This document shows positions 27,056 to 36,809 of a stretch of 52,149 nt of DNA, piece by piece. The notes below the pieces were generated by a model. It saw nothing but the letters and a program-made list of their open reading frames with translations. It ran no database searches and had not been told where the DNA came from. The position numbers and the translations under genes are program-made. The DNA is from Nitrospirota bacterium. GTDB taxonomy: Bacteria > Nitrospirota_A > Leptospirillia > Leptospirillales > Leptospirillaceae. The stretch's first letter is position 1, and every line of letters begins with the position of its first letter. The stretch covers positions 1-52,149 of the forward strand of contig JAKBPM010000006.1 of assembly GCA_021829515.1 (NCBI GenBank). Direction: 5' to 3'.

Positions 27056-29107
27056 CTAAAACAATTCCTTGAACTGCTCCTTTATCCGGTTAATGATCGC
27101 CTCACGGGTAAATCCGAACTCCTTCATGAGAACCTCTCCCGGAGCGGATGCTCCGAAATCCGTCATACCGATGAGAAGATCCGACTCACTTGCGTACGGA
27201 GCCCATGAAAGGGGAGAAAGTGCCTCGACAAAAACACGTGGAATTCCCGTCCCCAGAACAGACCGCCGATACTCAAGCGGCTGATGGTCAAAGAGTGTCG
27301 TCGATGGCATGGAGACAACCCTGCTTCCGACACCATGTGCCAGGAGATCGTCCGATACGGACAGAAGAAGGGAGACTTCAGAGCCAGAACCGATCAGGAC
27401 AATTTTCACTGGCAGGGATGTCTCCCTCAAAACATAGCCCCCTTTTCTGACACCTGCAGAGAGCTCCGCGTAGGAAATCTGTCCGAGAACAGGAAGCTTC
27501 TGCCTTGTCAGAACCAGGGAAAGAGGGCCGTCATGGCCACTCCAGAACCAGTCGAGGGCAGCCAGTGTCTCATTTGCATCGGCGGGACGGACAACCGTCA
27601 TACGAGGTATCGAGCGAAGTCCGACAAGATGCTCCACCGGCTGGTGGGTCGGCCCATCCTCTCCCAATGCAATGCTGTCATGCGTCAAAACATAAAGGAC
27701 AGGTTGCTTCATGAGGCTCGACAACCTCATTCCTCCCCTCATGTAGTCACTGAAGACCAGAAACGTCCCGCCATAAACCCTGAAATATCCCGTCAAAGCC
27801 AGTCCATTCATGATGGCAGACATACCATGCTCCCTGACTCCGAAATGGAGATTGGCTCCTGCCGGTGTCTCCGGTGAACAGGCTGGCTCTCCCTTGATCA
27901 GGGTATTGTTCGACGGCGCAAGATCAGCAGACCCACCGAAGAGTCCGGGCACCGACTTGAAGGCCCCCTGAAGGATTTCGCCAAAAGCCTGTCGCGTCGC
28001 CATTCCTTTGGGATCGGAAAGATAGGGTTTGACCTCTTTGAGAGGACCGTCAATCTTTTCCGAATGCCGCCATCGGTCGAGCTCTGCGGCTTCAGCAGGG
28101 AACGCCTTTGCATAGCGGACAGAAAGATCCACCCATGTCTTGTAAGAAGCGGCTCGCTTTCCTGTTTTTTCCAGAAAAGCCTGCCGAACATCATCTGGGA
28201 CAAGAAAGGAAGGTTCCGTTGGCCATCCAAGGTTGATCTTTGTTTTTCGGACCTCCTCGGCACCAAAGGCACTTCCATGAGCATGCGCCGTATTTTCATA
28301 AGCTGGACTCCCAAAACCGATCAGGGTCCGGATTGAGACAAACTTGGGCCGATTGCGTTCATCTTCCGTCTGGAGAGACGGCTCAGTTGCCCAGGAAAGG
28401 GCTGAACGAACCTCTGCAAGGTTATTGCCATCGAGAACATGCTTCACAGCCCATCCCATCGAGGAATACCTTGCCGGAACATCTTCAGAAAACGCGAGGC
28501 TTGTCGAACCATCGATCGTAATATGGTTGTTGTCATAAAGGAGAATGACATTGGAGAGTTTTTGATGGCCTGCAAAAGAAGCTGCCTCCTGAGCAACACC
28601 TTCCATCATGCATCCATCTCCAGCGACGATGAAAACGCGGCTATCAAAAAGATCATAGCCCGGGCGATTAAATACGGCGGAGAGACGGCGAAGTCCCAGT
28701 GCCATTCCTATCCCCATGCCAACACCCTGCCCCAGAGGTCCCGTTGTTGCCTCAACTCCAATCGTATGCCCGTGTTCAGGATGACCGGGGGTCAGGCTTC
28801 CCCATTGCCGGAAGTTCTTCAGGTCGGACAGGGAAAGCCCATACCCTGTCAGGTGGAGAAGGGAGTACAGCAACATTGAAGCATGTCCGGCTGACAGGAC
28901 AAATCGATCGCGGTTCGGCCACTCCGGATGTTCAGGATTGTGCCGAAGAAACTCCGTCCACAGGACGTATGCCGCGGAAGCAAAACCCATCGGGGTTCCA
29001 GGATGTCCGGAGTTTGCCGCCTCAACGGCATCCAGCGCAAGCATCCTGATGGTGTTGATGGACTTGAGCTCAAGGTTATCGTTATTAAGACGTCCTGCAT
29101 CACCCAT
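27056..29107 (-). CDS. tkt: Transketolase
   Basis: A 683-residue thiamine-diphosphate enzyme that moves C2 units between sugar phosphates. The TPP motif GDGCMMEGVAQEAASFAGH, the N-terminal SGHPGTPMG and the C-terminal GEDGPTHQPVEHL all match. Full length, no frame break. ATG 29107 follows AGGAG. It lies between pgl and zwf, linking oxidative and non-oxidative pentose phosphate steps, and could also serve pentose recycling. Confidence 0.96.
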   Translation of the reverse strand: MGDAGRLNNDNLELKSINTIRMLALDAVEAANSGHPGTPMGFASAAYVLWTEFLRHNPEHPEWPNRDRFVLSAGHASMLLYSLLHLTGYGLSLSDLKNFRQWGSLTPGHPEHGHTIGVEATTGPLGQGVGMGIGMALGLRRLSAVFNRPGYDLFDSRVFIVAGDGCMMEGVAQEAASFAGHQKLSNVILLYDNNHITIDGSTSLAFSEDVPARYSSMGWAVKHVLDGNNLAEVRSALSWATEPSLQTEDERNRPKFVSIRTLIGFGSPAYENTAHAHGSAFGAEEVRKTKINLGWPTEPSFLVPDDVRQAFLEKTGKRAASYKTWVDLSVRYAKAFPAEAAELDRWRHSEKIDGPLKEVKPYLSDPKGMATRQAFGEILQGAFKSVPGLFGGSADLAPSNNTLIKGEPACSPETPAGANLHFGVREHGMSAIMNGLALTGYFRVYGGTFLVFSDYMRGGMRLSSLMKQPVLYVLTHDSIALGEDGPTHQPVEHLVGLRSIPRMTVVRPADANETLAALDWFWSGHDGPLSLVLTRQKLPVLGQISYAELSAGVRKGGYVLRETSLPVKIVLIGSGSEVSLLLSVSDDLLAHGVGSRVVSMPSTTLFDHQPLEYRRSVLGTGIPRVFVEALSPLSWAPYASESDLLIGMTDFGASAPGEVLMKEFGFTREAIINRIKEQFKELF

Positions 29108-29236
29108 AATTAACACTCCTGTTCTGCAATGATTTCAAAAACCGGCCATATCACCGTGATCGAAGAAAACTCACAACAAATCGACCGGAACACATTATCG
29201 AAACTGATTGTTTATCGAAAGGAATTCAGACAAGAA

Positions 29237-30061
29237 TCAGGACATTAGCTTGACCACACGAGCCAGATTTTCAGAAAGCGCCGACCTGTCGACCCAGAAG
29301 GTTGCGGCCTGGCCCAATTCCGCACGGAGTAAAAGGAGCTCCTGGACCGGTGAAGGCTTCATCCTGAGAAGAATATCATCAAGAACAGTCCTTTTCTCCT
29401 CTCCCATCACCAGAAAAATCAGGTGACGGGCATGGGCCAGCAAATGGTAGCCCATCGAGATCCGGGCTTCTCTTTCATTTGTCGCCGGAGCGCTCACAAC
29501 AAGCTGATGGTGCTCAAGCTCAGGAAAGGTTCCGGGAAAAAGACTTGCGGTATGCCCATCAGGCCCAATCCCCAGAAAAACATAGTCCATTACAGGAAGA
29601 TGGGGGCCGGGGGCTCCCATGACCTGCATGATTTCATGAGCGTATCTCAACGCTTCCTCGGATATGACCGACGCCTCCCCCATGATTCTGTGAATCCGGT
29701 GCGGAGAAATGCCCAGTGGATCCAGGAGAGTTTCCCTGATCATCCTGAAGTTGCTGCGGGGGTGAGTCGGTGGGACCATTCTCTCATCCCCCTCGAACCA
29801 TTCAACCTTTCCAATCCAGTCTTCGCAGCCAACGGAGAGCAACTTTCCCATTTCTCCAAAAAGCCCTCGCGGAGAATTTCCCCCTGACAGGACAACAGCG
29901 GAGGTATTTCTGGACAAAACATCCTTCTTCAGGAGCTCCCTGAACAAAATAGCACCTTCCCTCGCCAGCTCATCCGGTGTGGACCAAACCATGAAAGAGG
30001 GAATCATCCCCGGATCCTGATGATCCTTTGCTGAATGCGTTGAATCAGAGCCTGCTGTCAT
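29237..30061 (-). CDS. pgl: 6-phosphogluconolactonase
   Basis: A 274-residue NagB-like hydrolase that opens the lactone made by Zwf. Characteristic blocks are VVLSGGNSPRGLF, FEGDERMVPPTHPRSNFRM and FLGIGPDGHTASLFPG. The ATG overlaps the glk stop as ATGA (30058-30061), so the genes are coupled. Two copies of TTTCGATAA 17 bp apart lie in the 129-bp gap before tkt. Confidence 0.95.
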   Translation of the reverse strand: MTAGSDSTHSAKDHQDPGMIPSFMVWSTPDELAREGAILFRELLKKDVLSRNTSAVVLSGGNSPRGLFGEMGKLLSVGCEDWIGKVEWFEGDERMVPPTHPRSNFRMIRETLLDPLGISPHRIHRIMGEASVISEEALRYAHEIMQVMGAPGPHLPVMDYVFLGIGPDGHTASLFPGTFPELEHHQLVVSAPATNEREARISMGYHLLAHARHLIFLVMGEEKRTVLDDILLRMKPSPVQELLLLRAELGQAATFWVDRSALSENLARVVKLMS

Positions 30062-31110
30062 GCCATTTTCCCCCCATATGAAAGGACATGGCGACTCGCA
30101 TAGAAAGCAGAGCCGACAAGAGGAGCCTCGGGGTCCAGAATAATCCAGACCGGAACTTTAGCCAACAGCTCACTGTACCGTCCCTTTTCAACAAACCTCC
30201 TTCGGAAGATCCCGGACTCCAAAAGTGGCCTGATTCGGATCGGTATGCCACCGCCGAGGAAACATCCACCCCGTGCCAGAACCTTCAGCACCATATTCGA
30301 TGCCTCCTGGGCGAGGATCTCGACAAACAGCTCTAGAGCCTTCAGACAGACCGGATTTTTCTCATCAATGGCTTTGTGCGAAATCTGAGCGGGAAGATCT
30401 GACGGTGGGTCGCCTTCCGGGATGGGAAGAGGACGGCTTCCTGAAGGGATATCCTTCGCCAGATAAGAATAGAGGCGAACAATACCCATTCCCGAGAGAA
30501 GCCTTTCAACACTCACGTGAGGAAACTCCTCCCACAGGTAATCAAGAATCCGTGACTGTTCCTTGTTGAATGGTGCCCAATCGGCATGTCCCCCTTCTGA
30601 TGGTATGGCAAAGAAATCGCCATCCCTGCTACAAAGGACAGCCTCGCCCAGACCTGTCCCCGGAGCGACAAGAACCCTTGTTCCAGGCAAGCCCGCCTCA
30701 CCATCCTGAACTGTTGCCAGGGGAATCAACGGATCACCACCAACGCTCCATGCCAGAGACTCAAGATCATTCAGGAGGAAAACGCTTCCCTCCGGAACAG
30801 AAACGAGTCGCTCAAGCGATTCCGCATCAACGATCCATGGGAGATTCGTTGTCCGGCAGATCCGGCCAACCACCGGTCCCGCCACGCCAAATGTCGCACC
30901 GACAATATTGGGATCTCCGGCAAGACGACCATGAACCCAGGCAAGATACTCCCGAACCATTGGCTCGAGAGTGTCATATCTTTTGCTGGGATACACCATA
31001 GGGTATAACGGTACAAAGTGCTCCCTGGAGCTTCTCTCCGCAAGGGAAAAAAGTGCCAGGGAAGTTTTCGTTCCGCCGATATCTCCCACAAGAACCAAAG
31101 GTTGTGCCAT
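30058..31110 (-). CDS. glk: Glucokinase (GlcK/Glk type)
   Basis: A 350-residue ROK-unrelated Glk-type kinase that makes glucose-6-phosphate from glucose and ATP. The ATP loop GDIGGTKTSLALF is at residues 9-21, and GVAGPVVG, NDLESLAWS (catalytic Asp), APGTGLGEA and the substrate motif SEGGHADWAP follow. It is the first gene of glk-pgl-tkt-zwf and is divergent from hpnH with a 219-bp gap. Confidence 0.93.
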   Translation of the reverse strand: MAQPLVLVGDIGGTKTSLALFSLAERSSREHFVPLYPMVYPSKRYDTLEPMVREYLAWVHGRLAGDPNIVGATFGVAGPVVGRICRTTNLPWIVDAESLERLVSVPEGSVFLLNDLESLAWSVGGDPLIPLATVQDGEAGLPGTRVLVAPGTGLGEAVLCSRDGDFFAIPSEGGHADWAPFNKEQSRILDYLWEEFPHVSVERLLSGMGIVRLYSYLAKDIPSGSRPLPIPEGDPPSDLPAQISHKAIDEKNPVCLKALELFVEILAQEASNMVLKVLARGGCFLGGGIPIRIRPLLESGIFRRRFVEKGRYSELLAKVPVWIILDPEAPLVGSAFYASRHVLSYGGKMA

Positions 31111-31190
31111 ATCCAGCCCTCCACCTTCCGATACAGTGTTTTGACCGGTGCCTCTCGATCAGGGATTCCGTCTTCAAAGCCTCTTTTATC

Positions 31191-31220
31191 TTGACAGTCC
31201 CGATCAGGCCCTCATATGAT
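31191..31220 (+). promoter_or_regulatory. Sigma70 promoter upstream of hpnH
   Basis: TTGACA (31191-31196), an 18-bp spacer and TATGAT (31215-31220) form a near-consensus promoter on the plus strand, about 110 bp upstream of hpnH. Confidence 0.6.
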
Positions 31221-31329
31221 ACCTATACTGAGAATAGCCCTTTTGGTCGAGAAAGTCATTTCTTCCCGTGAAGGAAGACCTTTGGGGCCTCCTATATTCC
31301 TTTGACAGACAAACGATCGGAAAATAAAA

Positions 31330-32358
31330 ATGGCAATATCCATCCACCAGGCCGTCAAGGTTGGTTCATATATTCTTAGCCAGAAACTGCGCGGACGCAG
31401 AAAGTTCCCTCTCGTACTGATGCTTGAACCTCTTTTCCGGTGCAACCTTGAGTGTGCCGGATGCGGAAAGATACAATATCCCGAGGAAATCCTGAACAAG
31501 AGGCTCTCTCCGGAGGAATGCTTCAGAGCCGTTGACGAGTGCGGCGCACCGGTCGTGACCATTGCCGGTGGAGAACCCCTCATCCATCAGGAAATCAGTG
31601 AGATCGTCGAAGGAATCGTCGCAAGAAAGAAGTTTGTTTACCTCTGTACCAACGCGATCCTGCTTGAAAAACATCTTCACCGGCTCAAACCTTCACCCTA
31701 CCTGACCCTTTCGATCCATCTTGACGGATTGAAGGAAGACCACGACCGTCTCGTATGCCGAAACGGCATATTCGATGTTGCAGTCAGGGCAATCAAGGAT
31801 GCCAAGTCAAAAGGGTTCAGGGTCACAACGAATTCGACGGTCTTTGAGGGGGAAAACCCGGAAGACCTTCACAGATTTTTTGATTTTGTCTCCACGCTCA
31901 AGACGGACGGGATGATGATTTCCCCTGGCTATTCCTATGCATGGGCCCCTGATCAGGCTCATTTTCTGAGACGGGAGAGGACCAAAGAGTTTTTCAAGAA
32001 AATCTTTGCTCCAATGCATGAAAAAGGAAACACAAAACAGTGGAACTTCAATCACAGCCCCTTTTACCTGGATTTTCTCGAAGGCGCAAGGGATTACGAC
32101 TGTACTCCATGGGGGAGTCCGAACTATTCCGTTCTGGGGTGGCAAAAACCCTGCTATCTCTTGAACGATGGTTATGCTTCAAGCTTCAAGGAGCTTATGG
32201 ATACCACCAACTGGGACCAGTACGGCCACAAAAGCGGTAATCCCAAATGCCAGGACTGCATGGTTCACTGCGGATTTGAGCCTTCCGCAGTATCAGATGC
32301 GACATCAAGTATCAAAAACACAATCCGTTCAATATCGAGTCTGATTCCTGCTGGATGA
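31330..32358 (+). CDS. hpnH: Adenosyl-hopene synthase HpnH (radical SAM)
   Basis: A 342-residue radical-SAM protein. Its cluster motif [10 protein letters not shown] (Cys38, Cys42, Cys45), opening [13 protein letters not shown], and the tail [17 protein letters not shown] match HpnH, which joins adenosine to diploptene to make adenosylhopane, the precursor of extended hopanoids. The opening residues [20 protein letters not shown] are typical. A weak ribosome site (GGAAAA) precedes the ATG. Other hopanoid genes (shc, hpnC-G) are not in the window. The next two plus-strand genes look co-transcribed but unrelated in function. Confidence 0.9.
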   Translation: MAISIHQAVKVGSYILSQKLRGRRKFPLVLMLEPLFRCNLECAGCGKIQYPEEILNKRLSPEECFRAVDECGAPVVTIAGGEPLIHQEISEIVEGIVARKKFVYLCTNAILLEKHLHRLKPSPYLTLSIHLDGLKEDHDRLVCRNGIFDVAVRAIKDAKSKGFRVTTNSTVFEGENPEDLHRFFDFVSTLKTDGMMISPGYSYAWAPDQAHFLRRERTKEFFKKIFAPMHEKGNTKQWNFNHSPFYLDFLEGARDYDCTPWGSPNYSVLGWQKPCYLLNDGYASSFKELMDTTNWDQYGHKSGNPKCQDCMVHCGFEPSAVSDATSSIKNTIRSISSLIPAG

Positions 32359-32412
32359 GCCCGGGGCTACCATCACTTTTGAAAATGACACAGAGCCGTC
32401 TCCGGGTGTCGC

Positions 32413-33444
32413 ATGAAGGCGATTAGACTACATGATTCATCGGGAGATCCGTCGGCGCTCTCCCTCGACGATCTCCCCATCCCCGAAATCAGATCACCCG
32501 GGGATGTTCTCGTTCGTGTCCACGCAGCAGGCGTTAACCCCATTGACTTCAAGCTTCGGAAAAAAGGGTCCCTCTTTCCCGAGAACCTTCCTGCTGTGCC
32601 AGGATGTGAAGGGGCTGGAACCGTTGAAGCGGTTGGCAAGGGCGTAACATCATTTTCTCCTGGGGATCAGGTCTATTTCATGCACGGAGGATTTGGATTA
32701 TCTCCCGGCTCATTTGCTGAATACACGATCGTTCCCGAAATTTCTCTTTGCAAAAAACCTTCCCTCCTCACAATGGAAGAGGCCGCATGCGTTCCCCTTA
32801 CCTTGACCACCGCATGGGAGTCTCTTCATACAAGGGCACAGATTAAACAAACTGATACGGTTCTGATTCATGCCGGAACCGGGGGGGTGGGACAGATGGC
32901 AATCCGACTGGCCCATTCCGAAGGCGCACGGGTATTCACAACCGTCCGGGGAAACAAAAATAAACAGATTATCCTCTCTCAACAGGACGCCATCCCCATT
33001 TCATCAGAACATTTTGAAGAGGAATTTCTGGAAATCTCCAATGGACAACACCCAAACTTGATTCTGGACACACTTGGAGGCCCATTTACCTCAAGAAGTC
33101 TCGCATTTTTGGCGCCATATGGAAGAATGGTGACGCTGTTGGAAGAACCACTCTCAAATGAAGACTCCATTCATTCAAAAGTTAAAAATCTCACTCTTCA
33201 CTGGATACAGGCACTCGCTCCAGGGATTTTCAACATTGAGTCGAAAAAAAGAGACCAGGCAGAAATCCTTCAAAAAGGTCAGGTCCTTGCGGATGCCGGA
33301 AAGATCTCAGTCAAAATCAGTCGCACCCTCTCGCTTGAAGATGTCGCGGAGGCAATAGACCTCGTGGAATTCGGGCATCCGTTTGGAAGGGTCGTCATCT
33401 CCATGGGGGTCAAGGAGGCTTTTGATTGGCAACATACGTCGTAG
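32413..33444 (+). CDS. Zinc-free MDR-type quinone oxidoreductase
   Basis: A 343-residue medium-chain dehydrogenase/reductase. The N-terminal GroES-like domain (VLVRVHAAGVNPIDFKLRKK) lacks the zinc-binding cysteines of true alcohol dehydrogenases, and the Rossmann motif is IHAGTGGVGQMAIRLA. This is the quinone-oxidoreductase/crotonyl-type pattern; the substrate is unknown and NADPH is probable. It follows hpnH after 54 bp and overlaps the metallophosphatase start by 19 bases. Confidence 0.85.
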   Translation: MKAIRLHDSSGDPSALSLDDLPIPEIRSPGDVLVRVHAAGVNPIDFKLRKKGSLFPENLPAVPGCEGAGTVEAVGKGVTSFSPGDQVYFMHGGFGLSPGSFAEYTIVPEISLCKKPSLLTMEEAACVPLTLTTAWESLHTRAQIKQTDTVLIHAGTGGVGQMAIRLAHSEGARVFTTVRGNKNKQIILSQQDAIPISSEHFEEEFLEISNGQHPNLILDTLGGPFTSRSLAFLAPYGRMVTLLEEPLSNEDSIHSKVKNLTLHWIQALAPGIFNIESKKRDQAEILQKGQVLADAGKISVKISRTLSLEDVAEAIDLVEFGHPFGRVVISMGVKEAFDWQHTS

Positions 33445-34097
33445 GAGACCTTCATGGACAGGTTCGCATCCTGGAGGGACTCCTTGAGAAAATCTCATTT
33501 TCTCCGGGCAAGGATCATCTTGTTGCCGTTGGAGATGTGATCGACCGGGGAGAAAATACAGGGGATCTGCTCCGTTTTTTATTTTCCGGAGCTCGGGACG
33601 GCTGGTTCAGCTCCGTCATGGGCAACCATGAAGAGGTTTTGCTTGGACATCTGAAAAATCCGAAAAGCCATCCGCTATGCACCGATCCCGAGTTCGGGGG
33701 AAAAAAAACCCTTGAAGCCCTCTCACGGAGTTCTGATAAGAAAGACCTCATTCACTGGATCAGCAGCTGGCCCCTGTTTATGGAAAAATCGGAATACATC
33801 ATTGTTCACGGGGGATTGCCATCTGTTCAGGGGTCCAGGATGGGAGATACTGACCTTTGCAGCAAAAGGATGGAACCGATTACCGGCTACCACACATGTC
33901 TCTGGGTTCGGCCACCGAAGCTTTGTCCATCCTATGACGGGAGAATCGTTATTTCAGGTCATTCAATTGTTCCACAGGCGGGTCTGGTCCAGGACGGGAT
34001 CATCCTTGTCGATACAGGATGTTACCGAACGGGAAAGCTCTCCACTATTCGCCTTGAGGATAGGTCCACATTCGAATACCAGGGATATCCCAGGTAG
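33426..34097 (+). CDS. PPP-family metallophosphatase
   Basis: A 223-residue calcineurin-like phosphatase with the three PPP blocks: GDLHGQ (residues 7-12), GDVIDRGE and MGNHEE. Later metal-binding histidines lie in VHGGLP and ISGHSIV. This matches Ser/Thr protein phosphatases and ApaH-like enzymes; the substrate cannot be chosen from sequence alone. The start is TTG at 33426-33428 behind AAGGAGG, inside the end of the upstream gene. It is convergent with hemG, only nine bases apart. Confidence 0.88.
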   Translation: MATYVVGDLHGQVRILEGLLEKISFSPGKDHLVAVGDVIDRGENTGDLLRFLFSGARDGWFSSVMGNHEEVLLGHLKNPKSHPLCTDPEFGGKKTLEALSRSSDKKDLIHWISSWPLFMEKSEYIIVHGGLPSVQGSRMGDTDLCSKRMEPITGYHTCLWVRPPKLCPSYDGRIVISGHSIVPQAGLVQDGIILVDTGCYRTGKLSTIRLEDRSTFEYQGYPR

Positions 34098-34106
34098 ACA
34101 TTCCTC

Positions 34107-35492
34107 CTAAAGAGAGCTCCTGGCTGCCTCAACCCCATTGGAAAATGTTTTCGAAACAGATATTCCTCCCAAATAATTTCCAGCCAAGAAAACGCCTTCA
34201 GGGGTAAGAGACCTTATCTTCTCAATCCTCAACGCATGTCCTGGGGAATATTGGGAAATCCCCTCAGCCCAACGCTGAATTCTGAAAAACTCCGGCTTGA
34301 CTTTCAGTCCAAAAACAGCATTCAGCTCTCCAAGAATAATGGCCTCAAAGTCCTCGTCAAAGGACATTGCAATTTTTGGGCTGAGCATCCCGCCGGCGAA
34401 GACGGTCAAAAGGACCTTTCCTTCGGGCGAACGATTCGGGAAGAGATCCGAGCTCTGGATAATACCGAGAACTTTACGCTTTTCACTCGTAGGAAAAAGC
34501 ACCCCGAAGCCGGGAGAATAACCTGGCAAAGCCTCCCGAGCAACACCAACGTAGGCAATAGCCACAGGAGCCATCGGAATCGAAAACAAGACAGAGGCAA
34601 GTTCAGGATGGTTCTTTTCAAGAATTCGCGCAGCATCTGAAGGAGATGTCGCCAATATCATTTTTTTACAAACGACCTCGATCGCCTCATCTTCCTGGAG
34701 AAGAACACACTTGAAGCCTCCGGAAGGCAGGCGATGCCATTCGGTCAACTCTGCATGAATCAGAGAGTCGTCATTTAAATACCCCGAAAATGCCCGCACC
34801 ATCTCTCCGAGACCACCCGGAAAAGAATAGAGCCCTCCAGAAGGACCTGAAAGAGGCATTCCTTTTCTTCTTTTCGTCCTTGAAAGATGTATGGCCCCAC
34901 GAATCAAGCCCCCATGCTCCTTCTCAAGTTTTGAGAGCAGAGGAAAGGCAGACTCGACCGAGAGTAGATCAGGATGAGATGCATATACCCCCTTGACGAA
35001 AGGGTCGATCAATTTCTCAAGGAATCCGTCACCTAAACGTCGGCGAACAAAATGACCGACTGTTTCATCTGAACCATCCGGCAAGCCTGAACCTTGAGGA
35101 ATAAATAGCTCCTGAGCCACACGTATTTTTTCTCTGAGGGAAAAAAGGGGTGTCGTCAGGAAAGAAGAAGGGGATAATGGAGCGGGAAACAACTTTCCCC
35201 GAATCCAGACATACCTGTTTTGTGAATCGGGAGAAGCCTTTAAAAGATTGCCTGAGAGCCCAAGCTGGTCAAGCCAGACATTGATTGGATCTTCTGTCCC
35301 CAGCATCATTGAATTCGGCCCCATTTCAAGCAGGTAGCCGCTATCCTCAACCGTCCGGATCGCCCCCCCAAGATATCCACGTGCTTCAGCGAGAAGAACC
35401 TTCTTTCCCGACTTATGGAGCTCCATGGCTGCAGCGATACCCGATATTCCTCCTCCGACGACCAGAACGTCGCAATTTATACTCATACTCAA
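34107..35492 (-). CDS. hemG: Protoporphyrinogen oxidase, HemY type
   Basis: A 461-residue FAD oxidase that converts protoporphyrinogen IX (or coproporphyrinogen III) to the porphyrin in heme synthesis. The N-terminal FAD motif VVGGGISGIAAAMELHKSG and a C-terminal GVFLAGNYLGGISVSKTFSNG are diagnostic, with PGGLGEM in the middle. Translation starts with TTG overlapping the mtnB stop as TTGA (35489-35492); ATG 35486 is an alternative. Its place at the end of a methionine-salvage operon is odd, since the pathways share no obvious link. Confidence 0.9.
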   Translation of the reverse strand: MSMSINCDVLVVGGGISGIAAAMELHKSGKKVLLAEARGYLGGAIRTVEDSGYLLEMGPNSMMLGTEDPINVWLDQLGLSGNLLKASPDSQNRYVWIRGKLFPAPLSPSSFLTTPLFSLREKIRVAQELFIPQGSGLPDGSDETVGHFVRRRLGDGFLEKLIDPFVKGVYASHPDLLSVESAFPLLSKLEKEHGGLIRGAIHLSRTKRRKGMPLSGPSGGLYSFPGGLGEMVRAFSGYLNDDSLIHAELTEWHRLPSGGFKCVLLQEDEAIEVVCKKMILATSPSDAARILEKNHPELASVLFSIPMAPVAIAYVGVAREALPGYSPGFGVLFPTSEKRKVLGIIQSSDLFPNRSPEGKVLLTVFAGGMLSPKIAMSFDEDFEAIILGELNAVFGLKVKPEFFRIQRWAEGISQYSPGHALRIEKIRSLTPEGVFLAGNYLGGISVSKTFSNGVEAARSSL

Positions 35493-36151
35493 TTTGAACC
35501 TGAAGATAGCGCTGGATCGGTTGTCCTTGAGGTAACCATAAACCGGAAAACATATTCCAGGAGCTCTATTTTGTGAAATGCATCCATCACATCCCTACCC
35601 CAAACCGTCAAACCGTGATGACGGATCAGAAATGCCGGAAGATGATTTTTACTCACCCGAACGGGATCAGAGAGGAGATCCTTCAGATCAAGAGCTATTC
35701 TGGAAACATCCAGATGATTCTCCAGGAGATCGATCCGATAGCCCACAGATGGGTCGATCACTCCGAATCCCTTGATCATTTCAAGGGGCGGCAAGAGAAG
35801 CGAGTGGTCAACTGCCCATTCCGATACGATATTCGACTCAACCGAATGGATGTGAAAAACGGCATTCGCATCATCCACACAGGCATAGACCGCCTGATGA
35901 ATCGAGACCTCGGCCGATGGTCTTGGACGCTCAGAAGAATTCTCCGGCAATCTCCCCAATCCCCTGATAACGACCAGATCGTCTTCAGAAAGCAAACCTT
36001 TTGGGCGACCGCTTGCAGTAATCAAAAACGTATCGGGGGAAACCCTCACCGATAAATTTCCAGAAGTCCCGACCATCCACCCCTTCTGATAAAAATGGGC
36101 AGCAACCCTGATCAAGTCAGTCTTTTTAAGTTTCCAGTCAGGATCGTTCAA
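35489..36151 (-). CDS. mtnB: Methylthioribulose-1-phosphate dehydratase
   Basis: A 220-residue class II aldolase/adducin-fold dehydratase of methionine salvage, acting on methylthioribulose-1-phosphate. The sequence has TSGNLSVR, ITASGRPKG, zinc ligands in FHIHSVESN and RHHGLTVWG. The start is TTG at 36149-36151, with GGAG five bases upstream and a 14-base overlap with mtnX; longer frames would overlap mtnX far more. It lies in the order mtnD-mtnW-mtnX-mtnB-hemG. Confidence 0.9.
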   Translation of the reverse strand: MNDPDWKLKKTDLIRVAAHFYQKGWMVGTSGNLSVRVSPDTFLITASGRPKGLLSEDDLVVIRGLGRLPENSSERPRPSAEVSIHQAVYACVDDANAVFHIHSVESNIVSEWAVDHSLLLPPLEMIKGFGVIDPSVGYRIDLLENHLDVSRIALDLKDLLSDPVRVSKNHLPAFLIRHHGLTVWGRDVMDAFHKIELLEYVFRFMVTSRTTDPALSSGSN

Positions 36152-36803
36152 GAGATCTCCATTGAGGTTTGCAAATAAGGTTCTCCAAAATTCTGGACAC
36201 ATCAAAAAAATCCTCAAACGGAAAAAACGGAACATTCCGCTCTAAAAGATAGGAGGACAATCTTCCTCTGGAAATCACAAAATCACATCGGAGAGCCAGC
36301 TGCAAATCGGTTACAGAATCTCCGATGCAAACGGAACGGGCTCCCGGGAACTGGTCCAGAAGACGAACCTTTGAGACAAGCTCCGAGTCGCTTTGCAAAG
36401 GCGAGTCAACCTTCAAATAAGGGCCGGAATAGTCAACCGTCATCCCGTAAATGGACAAAACCCCTTCGGGTTTCTCTTTGAGTGCCGCCCGGACAAACTC
36501 CGACACCCCTCCGGTTACGATCAGAAAAGGAATCTGACACGAGGACATCATCCCAAGCATTTCATTGAAGCCTTTTCGAATGGGAGCCCTGGAAATCATT
36601 TCAAGCATTTCGGAATAATGAATGCTCTCGATGGATTCCATAATCGTGCGAACCCCCTCTTTAAGGGTCAGGCTCAAGTTGTACATTCTGGGAATAAGCT
36701 CCGATGAAAGGTCGGGGGCAAATCGAGTAAGGATTTCCACGAATGTCTCATCAAAGGTAATAGTTCCATCAAAATCGCAAAGGACGACCCACTTGTCCGA
36801 CAT
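36138..36803 (-). CDS. mtnX: 2-hydroxy-3-keto-5-methylthiopentenyl-1-phosphate phosphatase
   Basis: A 221-residue HAD-superfamily phosphatase. Motif I is DFDGTITFDE (catalytic Asp pair), motif II VTGG and motif IV GDSVTDLQLA. MtnX dephosphorylates the enol made by MtnW. The ATG at 36803 has AGGA just upstream. Its place between the RuBisCO-like gene and mtnB fits the two-enzyme MtnW/MtnX version of the pathway rather than the fused MtnC version. Confidence 0.9.
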   Translation of the reverse strand: MSDKWVVLCDFDGTITFDETFVEILTRFAPDLSSELIPRMYNLSLTLKEGVRTIMESIESIHYSEMLEMISRAPIRKGFNEMLGMMSSCQIPFLIVTGGVSEFVRAALKEKPEGVLSIYGMTVDYSGPYLKVDSPLQSDSELVSKVRLLDQFPGARSVCIGDSVTDLQLALRCDFVISRGRLSSYLLERNVPFFPFEDFFDVSRILENLICKPQWRSLERS

Positions 36804-36809
36804 CGTGTC

